From Narthecium ossifragum (taxonomy: Eukaryota; Streptophyta; Magnoliopsida; Dioscoreales; Nartheciaceae), in the NCBI GenBank assembly GCA_963920575.1, contig OY986968.1:27968129-28032128 (forward strand): DNA of 64,000 nucleotides, written 5' to 3'. The notes beneath the pieces are model-generated. The model made no database searches and was not told the DNA's origin. It saw only the letters and a program-made list of their open reading frames with translations. The position numbers were made by a program, and so were the translations under genes. Positions 55,894 to 64,000 of the stretch are shown in pieces (the stretch's first letter is position 1; every line of letters starts with the position of its first letter).

Positions 55894-57897
55894 ATGGAGT
55901 ACTCTTCAAGTGAAGATGACGAGCTGGTAGAGGATGATTTGGATAACGGCATGGTGCAATCGGATACCAATCTACATGTTGAAGTTCCCAACTCGCTCCA
56001 CTTTTTGGAGCATAGTGGAAATTCTTTGTTACCCGTTGACAATAGTATGGCAAATGAGCTACTCGCTTCTGATGCAAATGTGAAGAACGAAGATCCTTAT
56101 CTGGGCATGGAGTTTGAATCGGAGACAGCTGCGAGGAACTTCTACAATGCCTATGCTCTTCGTCTAGGATTTGGCATTCGGGTCGCCAGGTCTCGCACTG
56201 AGAGAAGGAAGGGTGTGGAGGTGTTGGTCATGAAGAGATTTGTATGCTTAAAAGAGGGCCATCACAAGAAGAAGGTTACTGAGTATGGTGGGCCTAAGAA
56301 GAAACGGAAGCGTTTGTCCATTAGAGATGGTTGCCCAGCGATGATGGAGGTTGTTCGAAGGGGGCCTGAGAAATGGGTAGTCACGAAACTTGTGTTGGAG
56401 CATACTCATGTTGTCGTGAGTCCAGACAAGGTGCGCGAGATTCAGCTTAGCAGACTTTCTGGCAAAGACCTAGAGCATCAGAACTATTTGAAAGAGATGA
56501 GGCTAAAGGTTTTCGGAGAAGGAGATGCCCAAAGTCTCCTTGAGTATTTTAAGAGAATACAGGCTATGAATTCTGGCTTCTTCTACGCAATGCAAGTCGA
56601 CAACAGAAATTGCATGACCAATGTCTTCTGGGCAGATACAAGGGCTAGAATGGCCTATAAGTACTTTGGGGATGCAGTTACTTTTGACACCACATATAAA
56701 AAGAACAAACACATGATGCCATTTGCTTTGTTCACAGGTGTGAATCATCATGGGCAGCCCATTGTTTTCGGTTCTGCCCTGGTTATAGACAATACAGAGT
56801 CCTCATATACTTGGTTGTTTGAAACATGGATTGCTGCCATGTTTGGACGTCATCCGATCTCGCTAACAACTGATCATGACAAGGCAGTTATGGCAGCAGT
56901 TGGAAAGATCTTTCCAAACACTTGCCATCGTTTATGTAGGTGGCGGATATTAGCTAGATGCAAAAGGAAGCTATTGGATGTGTATTCTAGGTATCCTTCA
57001 TTTCATCATGAGCTCAAGAAGTGTGTCAATGAATCTGATACAGTCGAAGCTCTCGAGATATCTTGGAAGTTGCTTATAGATAAGTATGATCTAAGAGAGA
57101 ATGCTTGGCTGCAAGCACTGTACAATGCTCGATTTAAGTGGATTCCAGCATATTTAAAGGGCTCATTCTTTGCCGAAATGTCTGGATGCCAGAGACCAGA
57201 AAGCATCAACAAGTTTTTCAAGAAGCGCTTCAACACAAGGGTATCTTTGGAAGCATTTCTTGCAAAATTTGATGAAGATTTGGATGAAAGGTATGAGAAG
57301 GAACTGCAAGAAGATTTTGCTACTCTGCACTGCCAGCAGATGTTAGAGACAGAATCACCCTTGGAGAAACAAGCTGCGGATATCTATACGAGAATGGTAT
57401 TCAGAAGATTTCAAGCAGAACTGCTAGAAGCTTATAACAATCTCTATGTGGTTAAAATCCTGGATGGAGCTCTTCGAAGTTATTCTGTTGAAAGGGGCGG
57501 GGAAGGCCACATCGTGGTTGTGAATGATTCTGAAAAGAAAGCGTTATGTACTTGCTACAAGTTCGAGTATGCTGGAATTCTGTGTAGGCATGTGCTCCGT
57601 ATTTTCTTGCTAACTCGAGTGACTTATCTTCCGGAACAGTGTATTTTAGAAAGATGGACAAGGAAGGCAAAGAGCGGGCTCATATTGGATGAACATGGTG
57701 CTGAAATGCGAAACTACTTTCCAAGCTCTTCGGTTTTGCGATACAATGATCTCTTCCGTGATGCCATCAAATGTGCAGAAAAGGGAGCCACATCTGCAGA
57801 GACATACAAGGCAGCGAAGGATATGCTACATAAAGCTTTTGCTGAAATTGTTGGTTTGCAAGAAAACATGGCTAAAACCAAGCAGCATCGTGCTTAA
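55894..57897 (+). CDS. FAR1-related sequence (FRS) transcription factor, MULE-derived
   Basis: Single coding exon of 667 aa, preceded by a likely leader intron. The acidic N-terminus is followed by a FAR1 zinc-binding domain (about 67-170: GMEFESETAARNFYNAYALR, then Cys in FVCLKEG and DGCPAMM and His in LEHTHVV). The MULE transposase-like core follows, with D265 (VTFDTTYKKN) and D327/D329 (TTDHDKAV) at the positions of the ancestral catalytic acids. A SWIM zinc finger has C552, C554, C564 and H566. FHY3/FAR1/FRS proteins are domesticated Mutator-like transposases that act as nuclear transcription regulators, best known in phytochrome A signalling. There are no terminal inverted repeats around this gene, supporting domestication rather than a live transposon. 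FRS5-like is my best guess within the family. Confidence 0.92.
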   Translation: MEYSSSEDDELVEDDLDNGMVQSDTNLHVEVPNSLHFLEHSGNSLLPVDNSMANELLASDANVKNEDPYLGMEFESETAARNFYNAYALRLGFGIRVARSRTERRKGVEVLVMKRFVCLKEGHHKKKVTEYGGPKKKRKRLSIRDGCPAMMEVVRRGPEKWVVTKLVLEHTHVVVSPDKVREIQLSRLSGKDLEHQNYLKEMRLKVFGEGDAQSLLEYFKRIQAMNSGFFYAMQVDNRNCMTNVFWADTRARMAYKYFGDAVTFDTTYKKNKHMMPFALFTGVNHHGQPIVFGSALVIDNTESSYTWLFETWIAAMFGRHPISLTTDHDKAVMAAVGKIFPNTCHRLCRWRILARCKRKLLDVYSRYPSFHHELKKCVNESDTVEALEISWKLLIDKYDLRENAWLQALYNARFKWIPAYLKGSFFAEMSGCQRPESINKFFKKRFNTRVSLEAFLAKFDEDLDERYEKELQEDFATLHCQQMLETESPLEKQAADIYTRMVFRRFQAELLEAYNNLYVVKILDGALRSYSVERGGEGHIVVVNDSEKKALCTCYKFEYAGILCRHVLRIFLLTRVTYLPEQCILERWTRKAKSGLILDEHGAEMRNYFPSSSVLRYNDLFRDAIKCAEKGATSAETYKAAKDMLHKAFAEIVGLQENMAKTKQHRA

Positions 57898-58554
57898 ATT
57901 ACTAAAAGGAAAGTTGAAGGTGATGGTCTGTGTTGACGAATAATCACCACTGCTTTCAAGGTGCACAGGCCTTTGGATGCAGCAGATATTTTTGACTGTG
58001 AGTGTGGTTGAGTAATTTGTTAGCACATGCTAATATTCCTTTTTGTCCATGAAGAGTTTAGAACTGGTCATGTAATTGAAGGCAGTGGACAGCCACACAA
58101 TCATACTGATCAAAATGCTTCTTTATTGCATCAAAATCAGCACAGCTATTCTGAAGAACAAGGGCTAGGTTAGCAGATTTGCTCTGCATCTGACATCATA
58201 TACTTGATCTAACAGTGGCCCTATGTGTGACCCTATGCCATGTATATGTCGTTTATATGAAGAGTGCATTCTCTTGTCTAGTCCCTTAACTTGCATGTTG
58301 GAAGTCCATAAATCTTTGTTTGGAAACTGAATCTGATGTTTCCACTTAAGTGCTCTTCCACCTTTCAGAGCTCGAGTACGTTTGAGATTTTTATCGCAAT
58401 TGACATTGAATTGTTTGTTAAACTTGTCCAAGATCCTCTTTTCTGCTGCTTTTTTCTTGATACTAGATCCTTGTTTCGTGCGCCTCTCCACATGATGTTG
58501 CCAGCAATTAGCTGAAAGACTGTGATGCTTTTCTATAGGAAGAATCCATTGTCT
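57898..58554. other. convergent 3' flanks of FRS and the E-class PPR
   Basis: About 650 bp with the two 3' UTRs facing each other. A Lys-rich minus-strand frame at 58491-58165 has no recognisable domain. Confidence 0.5.
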
Positions 58555-60591
58555 TCAAGTGGGTGTCACAACCATCTGAAGCAACCTGATATCTGTGGCA
58601 ATCTTTTCTTCCAAATCCAGAACCTTGATTAGGTTGTTCAAAACCGAGTAAATCTCTTTTCTCTCAGGATGTGAAGCATCTCCTACAAGGAACTCGTGGA
58701 TGGTTCCATTAACTTCGATTGAACTGCAACCAGGTGTCTTCTTCACACCCAGGTCCTTCATCTTCCTTCTGACTCTGGTCACGTCCTCCCATCTTTCAGC
58801 TGCTGCATATGTGTTTGCAATTAGTATATGAATACCAGAGCTCGAGCTGCTGGATTCTGCTCCGGCCACCTGCCTGGCCAGTCTCTCCACCATCTCCACA
58901 TTGCCGTGAGTTCTACAGGCTCCAATCAGAGCACCCCACAGCGGCAAAACATCTTCACCCTTGTCGTCAGGAATGGATCTTATCAACTTCTCCGCCTCAT
59001 CTAAAAGACCGGCACGCCCGAGAAGATCAACGAGACAACCATAGTGTTCTAACTTCGGCTCTATTTGATGCACTTGTTGCATGGCGTAGAAATGGCATCG
59101 GCCTTCGTCCACCAATCCTCCATGGGTACAAGCACTTAGGACTCCGATGTAGGTGATATCATCTGGCTCAACTCCGGCACTAATCATCTCCGAGAAGAGC
59201 TCTAGTGCTCTTCTGGTTTGCCCATTCATAGCCAGCCCACATATCATTGAAGTCCATGTCGCGCTATCCTTCTGATCTATGATCCTAAATATCTCCAAGG
59301 ATCTGTCTATGTATCCACATTTCGCGTACATGTCCAGCAGAGCTGTTCCAACAATTGCATCAATCCTTATCTGGTTGTCTTCAATGTAGGCATGGATCCA
59401 CCTCCCTTGCTCTAGAGCTCCCAAGTTAGCACACACTGTTAGAAGACCCACCACTGTGAATTTATCTGGTTTGATTCTTCTCATCTGCATCTCCTTAAAC
59501 AATGACAGAGCCTCGTCGAATCGACTATACTGCACGTACCCATTGATCATTGCTGTCCAAAGAACGACATCTCTCGCCGGGCTTCTATCGAATAACTCCC
59601 TCGCCTCATCCAATCTACCAGAATTAACATACCCGGCGACCATTGTAGTCCAAGAGATCACATTTTTAGTATGCATATCATCGAAGAACCCACGAGCTTC
59701 ATCGACACAGCTGCATTTCGCATACAAGTCTAACAGAGCATTGCTGATAGGCATGCTGAACCTTGATTTCTCTTCCACATAGCGATGAATTTTCCTCCCC
59801 AATTCCAAGTTTCCCGACGAGATACAAGCAGAGAGAGTGCTTACAAGAGTAGCCTCATCAGGCTTCACTTCCATACTCTCCATCTTCAAGAAAACAGAGG
59901 TTGCATCCTCAAACCTTTCACACTTCACATAGCCAGAAATCAAAACATTCCAGCATATCACACCCCTCTCAGGCGTTTCATCGAACAGCAACCGTGAAGT
60001 CTCGATGCTACCCAACTCCGCATACATATCTATAAGCGAGTTCCGCACGTAAGGATCGAACTCCATGCCAGTCTTGACGATGTATCCATGAGTTCTTTTC
60101 CCCTCTGAGACCGCTCGTAGATTACCAAACGCCTTGAGCACAAATGGGTACGTGAAGTTATCAGGCGCCAAGCCACCCTCCACCATTCTTCCAAACAGCA
60201 AGATGGCACGCTTGGAATCGCCTCTCTTCGACAAGGCTTTGATCATGAGGTTGTATACGAAGAGAGAAGGGTCCTTGAGACCATTGAAAGCCTTCTCGGC
60301 GTGGGCTAAGTCTCCAGCTTCTGGGTTGGTGCAGAAGACGAAGAGGTCATCCATAACGTCACGGTTCTGGTCGAGCTGCGACATGAGGATCTGGCAATGG
60401 ATCTGCTTCAGCTGTCTCATGGACTTGCAGCTCTGGAGAAGGAACACGCATTGCTTCTTGGTTAATCTAGTAGCTGTGGGAGTCGAGGAGGAGAAGAAGG
60501 GATGGAGGATGGGTTTTGGGGGGAGTTGGCGCGAGAGGGTTGATCTAGCGAGGGACTTGACGTAGACGAGCATGTGTGAACGTGCAGCCAT
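58555..60591 (-). CDS. PLS-class PPR protein, E subgroup
   Basis: Intronless frame of 678 aa. A basic, Ser-rich N-terminus (MAARSHMLVYVKSLARSTLS) suggests organelle import. Repeats run from LKQIHCQILMSQ through units such as VISWTTMVAGYVNSGRLDEA and IVGTALLDMYAKCGYIDRSL. E and E+-like motifs follow (PLWGALIGACRTHGNVEMVE; KKTPGCSSIEVNGTIHEFLV). The protein stops about 30 residues past the E region without a DYW domain, so editing activity would need a partner supplied in trans, as known for E-class PPRs. The order of repeats resembles Arabidopsis At1g31430, from memory. A 5-Ser run lies near residue 590. Confidence 0.93.
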   Translation of the reverse strand: MAARSHMLVYVKSLARSTLSRQLPPKPILHPFFSSSTPTATRLTKKQCVFLLQSCKSMRQLKQIHCQILMSQLDQNRDVMDDLFVFCTNPEAGDLAHAEKAFNGLKDPSLFVYNLMIKALSKRGDSKRAILLFGRMVEGGLAPDNFTYPFVLKAFGNLRAVSEGKRTHGYIVKTGMEFDPYVRNSLIDMYAELGSIETSRLLFDETPERGVICWNVLISGYVKCERFEDATSVFLKMESMEVKPDEATLVSTLSACISSGNLELGRKIHRYVEEKSRFSMPISNALLDLYAKCSCVDEARGFFDDMHTKNVISWTTMVAGYVNSGRLDEARELFDRSPARDVVLWTAMINGYVQYSRFDEALSLFKEMQMRRIKPDKFTVVGLLTVCANLGALEQGRWIHAYIEDNQIRIDAIVGTALLDMYAKCGYIDRSLEIFRIIDQKDSATWTSMICGLAMNGQTRRALELFSEMISAGVEPDDITYIGVLSACTHGGLVDEGRCHFYAMQQVHQIEPKLEHYGCLVDLLGRAGLLDEAEKLIRSIPDDKGEDVLPLWGALIGACRTHGNVEMVERLARQVAGAESSSSSSGIHILIANTYAAAERWEDVTRVRRKMKDLGVKKTPGCSSIEVNGTIHEFLVGDASHPERKEIYSVLNNLIKVLDLEEKIATDIRLLQMVVTPT

Positions 60592-60768
60592 GGATTACCA
60601 TCTTGGTTTATATATATAATATCGGTACATGATCTATGGTTTTTCCAGGGGTTTATACGCAAAAAGCTCTTCCAAATTTACGGGGTTTATTCGAATATAC
60701 TCAACATTACAAGGATTTATCTGTAAATAAATTTCGATAAGAGTGTTTGTGGTGCTGGTGAGAACGGG
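60592..60768. promoter_or_regulatory. short divergent promoter between the E-class PPR and the FAD monooxygenase
   Basis: Only 177 bp separate the two start codons. The interval contains a TATATATATAA stretch at about 60608-60618, close to the PPR start. Both transcripts must have very short leaders, or start within the partner gene. Confidence 0.5.
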
Positions 60769-62749
60769 ATGGAAGGGGGAGCGATGGGCCGGAGAAAGGG
60801 TGTGGTGGTCGGTGGGAGCACCGCCGGCCTATCGTGCGCCCACGCCCTGATATCCGCGGGGTGGCAAGTGACGGTGATCGAGAGGTCTGGAGCGCCGCCG
60901 GCCGGGAGCCCCACCGGAGCCGGGCTGGGGCTCGATCCACAGACTCAGGAGATCGTCGGCCGTTGGATCTCCGACCCGGACCTCCTCCGCGACTCCACCG
61001 TTCCCCTACTCGTCGACCTGGTATGCTATACTATGCACCTAAGCTTTCGCTCTTCTTAATTCTTATGGATCCAATGGATGCGATCCTTATAGTTAAACTC
61101 ACGCCTTCTCGATCTAGAATAGAGTAACGGATAGCGAGAAGAAGATTAGTTGGACGCTGGCGAGGGATGAGGGCTTCAATTTTAGAGCTGCACACTGGAC
61201 TGATCTCCACTCGATGCTACTCAAGGCTTTGCCGGCTGGAGTCGTTCTATGGGGTCACCTATACCAATCCTTCCATACTTCTGATGATAAATCCTCTGTA
61301 GTTATTGAGGCCAAAGTGATTCAGAAGGATGAGATTGTGGAAATAGTTGGAGATTTGCTGATAGCCGCTGATGGTTCTCTGTCGTCGATCCGTCGGCATT
61401 TCGTTCCTGATTTGAAACCGAGGTTAGTGTTTCTTGCAATACTTTGAAGGTAATCGTTGTTCTCGTTGCAGAGTATTATTGCTGAAATATTACTTCAGGG
61501 ATGGATCTCACTTTTTCCCATCAGCTGAAGTTTTTAGCATAATTGGTGATTTAAGATGGTATATTTTTTTTTCGATGATTGAAGCACCGATTAGAAATTC
61601 TTTGCCATATGTGGTTGAGAAAGAGATTGAGAATTATGTACGCACGTTTAGGAATCATATTAGCTTCTAATTGTGCAGGTACTCAGGCTACTGTGCATGG
61701 AGAGGGGTGCTTGATTTTTTAGGAAGAGAGAGTTCCGACACGATTACAGGCATTCGAAGAGCTTATCCAGAACTAGGGAACTGCCTGTACTTTGATCTAG
61801 CAGACCGAACACATTGCGTGCTCTATGAACTTAAAAGCAAGAGGATCAATTGGCTGTGGTATGTAAACATGCCAGAGCCAGAACTCAAGGTAATAAACTC
61901 GTTTTCACATGAACACCTTCGTTCTTGAAAAATCTGATGCCATTAATTGCAACGTTGTAAATGCTTGTGTAGCACCATGCGCGATTCACTCCTGATGTCT
62001 TGTCGAGAAGCACTTGAAAATAGATCATGGTAAAACGAATTGAGCGTTTCAATTCTAGAATGTAATCTAGCATCATTGAACATATAAGAATGAATCATGA
62101 TCTTCTTTACTTAACACGTTTTACCAATTCAAAACGGACGACATTCCCTTTGTTCCAGGAAGCAGGAAGCATGTTACATTGTATTAATTCAAATTACATT
62201 TTAGAAAACTCCTTGTGTATATGTATCATCTCATGGTGAAAAGTAATGCAGGGAAGCTCACTGACTCTGAAAGTAAGTGAGCCGATGGTTCAGAAAATGC
62301 AGGAAGAGGCCGAGAAGATCTGGGTTCCGGAACTAGTCAGGGTGATCAGAGAAACAAAGGATCCTTTCATCAACATTATATATGACAGTGAACCTCTCAA
62401 GCAGCTTGTTTGGGACAATGTGGTATTGGTTGGAGATGCTGCACACCCAACAACTCCTCATGGATTGAGAAGCACAAACATGTCAATCCTTGACGCTGAA
62501 ACATTAGGCCGCTGCCTTGAGAGATGGGGTTCAGAGAATCTGGATTCGGCTCTAAGGGAGTATCAGATGATCCGGCTTCCAGTGATTTCAGCACAAGTGC
62601 TGCATGCGAGGCAGCTGGGGCGTCTGAAACAAGGCTTGGTTGTTCACGACCAGAAGGTTTTTGATCCAAAGAACACCACTTCAGAAGAATGCCTTCAGCT
62701 CCAGCAAAAGCTTATGCCTTACTTTAAGGGTGTTCCTCTTACAAGCTGA
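60769..62749 (+). CDS. FAD-dependent monooxygenase (PHBH-type, At5g11330-like)
   Basis: Four exons: 60769-61020, 61118-61422, 61679-61889, 62252-62749. They total 1266 nt (421 aa). The N-terminal Rossmann dinucleotide motif is VVVGGSTAGLSCAHAL, followed by an acidic strand end (VTVIER). A central DLLIAADGSLSSIRR and a C-terminal VVLVGDAAHPTTPHG bind FAD, as in group A flavoprotein monooxygenases (zeaxanthin epoxidase, salicylate and 2,6-dihydroxypyridine hydroxylase relatives). These oxygenate small aromatic or heterocyclic substrates using NAD(P)H and O2. I cannot name the substrate. It resembles the plant At5g11330 group, from memory. There is no obvious transit peptide, so it is probably cytosolic. 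A Met at 60784 (MGRRKGVVVGG) is an equally good start. Confidence 0.88.
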
Positions 62750-63197
62750 TTCCACTGCCATAATACTTCATAGTAGTGCAAAGTTCGTATAGCCATCCTG
62801 GCGAGGATGATGTGTAATACTCATGGATTACAGTGTACAATGTCACAGAGTTTTTTAGCTACATTTTTCTTGCTATGTCATGCTTTCACCCTAAACACAG
62901 AAGTTAGGTAGCTGTCCGGATTCTGCTCTAATCCTTACTGTTTAACTTTGGTCTTTCATCAGTAGCAGCTTTAGAAGTTAGGTGATCCACCGGACTACAC
63001 TTTCAACTCCTTCCTGTCAAATTTGGTACTCAGACCGAAAAGAACGAGTTCACATATTTATATTCTAAAACATGCTACCTAATTTTCTAATCTCACTATG
63101 GCCAAAAGATAAAACAAACCATGACGTTAATACTTTCTATTTTTTTTTATTACTATTCTAACTAATAGATAAGCAAATGGATCTCGAAGTGGAGTTC
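62750..63197. other. 3' flank of the FAD monooxygenase
   Basis: AT-rich sequence, including the probable 3' UTR. No other gene was recognised. Confidence 0.5.
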
Positions 63198-63654
63198 GGC
63201 ATGTTTGGTTGGACATAACCGCTGGAAATGGAATGGTCAAATCCTTGGTCAAATCCCATTCCGTTGTTTAGTTAGACATTAAAGTTGGGAATGGAATGAC
63301 CCATTCCTCACAAGTTGGGAATGAGGCAATCCCATCTAAACCCCGGAATGCCTCATTCCATTCCCGACGGAATGGCGGTTAATGGTGGTTAAAAAATTAA
63401 ATTACTAATCTATCCTTAATCGGATCTCTCTATGTTAAAAAAAGAGGGTATTTTAGTCATATGTATTTCATTCCTATTCCATTCCCAGGCTTCTGTTTGT
63501 ATACCAAACATGGTAATGTTTCATTCCCATTCCCAATCCTGATATTACAAAATCACCTTGGTAATAGACCATTCCTAATCTCAAGCCCATTCTATTCTCA
63601 TTTCTAATCTCATTCCCATTTTCATTTTCATTCGTTGTGCGAACCAAACATGCC
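63198..63654. mobile_element. MITE-like element with GGCATGTTTGGTT inverted ends
   Basis: A 457-bp piece with ends GGCATGTTTGGTTGG and, on the opposite strand, GGCATGTTTGGTTCG. The body is built of GGAATGGAATG and CCCATTCC-type inverted segments, so it can fold extensively. No coding potential. I saw no flanking duplication. Confidence 0.65.
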
Positions 63655-64000
63655 TCTTACCAATGCTTGTTACGAGAGAGGTAAAGCTGATGGATTTTGA
63701 CACATCTGCTGAAGAGCAGCAGGGAGGCCCAGCCCAGTTGCGTGAGGCAATAGTCCAAAGGAGCGGCCGGGTGACCGGTCTCATTCAATAGGCCCGCTTA
63801 TAATAACCTCCCACTTTGGTTGGCGGTCCCTACCCCGACCCTATCCACACTACACCATCCCTCCACCAACTCCCACCACCAAAACCACCATCCAAAAACC
63901 GGGTTAGTGAAAAACCACTCAACCTCCGTCTCCCCCCCTTCCTAGCTCCTGCCTACAAACCAGGCTACAGCAAACCCTCTCCTATCCCGTCTCCTCGCCA
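63655..64000. other. C-rich sequence at the window end, possibly a promoter or leader
   Basis: From about 63800 the plus strand is strongly C-rich and CT-rich (CCCTCCACCAACTCCCACC and similar), as in plant 5' UTRs. It may be the start of a plus-strand gene beyond the window. No start codon or domain was identified. Confidence 0.3.

Noticed and set aside
1..64000. CRISPR arrays, bacterial operons, rRNA or intact tRNA genes, full-length retrotransposons
   Set aside because: I looked for regularly spaced repeats, polycistronic layouts, clear cloverleaf tRNAs and reverse transcriptase or integrase motifs and found none.

Overview
The window is nuclear DNA from a flowering plant, probably a monocot (an inference from the AGO10, DELLA and PPR sequences, not a proof). 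Evidence for a plant: plant-only families (DELLA/GRAS, NPH3, plastid ATP/ADP translocase, PLS-class PPR, FAR1/FRS), short GT-AG introns, and many small terminal-inverted-repeat elements. There are 13 recognisable gene loci plus the tail of one gene entering from the left, about one per 4-5 kb, so this is a gene-rich euchromatic stretch. Exon models were built by hand from reading frames and splice sites. Those for AGO10, PTD, NTT, VHA-c'' and the FAD monooxygenase each sum to a whole number of codons with family-typical ends.

Left part (1-25 kb): the C-terminal exons of an unrecognised plus-strand gene; a convergent minus-strand RRM protein with an Arg/Asp/Glu-rich middle and coiled-coil tail (1373-5298); a long regulatory/leader region; then AGO10/PINHEAD (12054-18563) and the meiotic crossover gene PTD (18882-21031) in tandem. 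A gene-poor stretch with decayed fragments runs to about 25.4 kb.

Middle (25-45 kb), all minus strand: an intronless DELLA-like GRAS gene whose DELLA pentapeptide is degenerate (25480-27216); a 5'-truncated, frameshifted HSFB4 relic (29094-29595); an NPH3-family gene with no visible BTB exon (31713-33956); and the five-exon plastid nucleotide translocase NTT (35496-40047). Introns of the last two carry small transposons. 40.2-45.8 kb is intergenic, with MITEs, a near-palindromic foldback element and a pure AT microsatellite.

Right part (45.8-64 kb) is dense: a DYW-type PPR, the Golgi GDP-fucose transporter GFT1, the V-ATPase c'' proteolipid, an FRS gene (domesticated MULE transposase), an E-class PPR, and a FAD monooxygenase. 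The last two start head to head only about 180 bp apart. The sequence then runs into a MITE and a C-rich stretch that may begin another gene.

The genes do not form a pathway or cluster. I saw no operon, CRISPR, defence island or clear new system. The most interesting items are the altered DELLA motif, the BTB-less NPH3 gene that keeps the C-terminal serine motif, the duplicated 5' splice site in PTD, the foldback elements near AGO10 and at 44.6 kb, and the HSFB4 relic.
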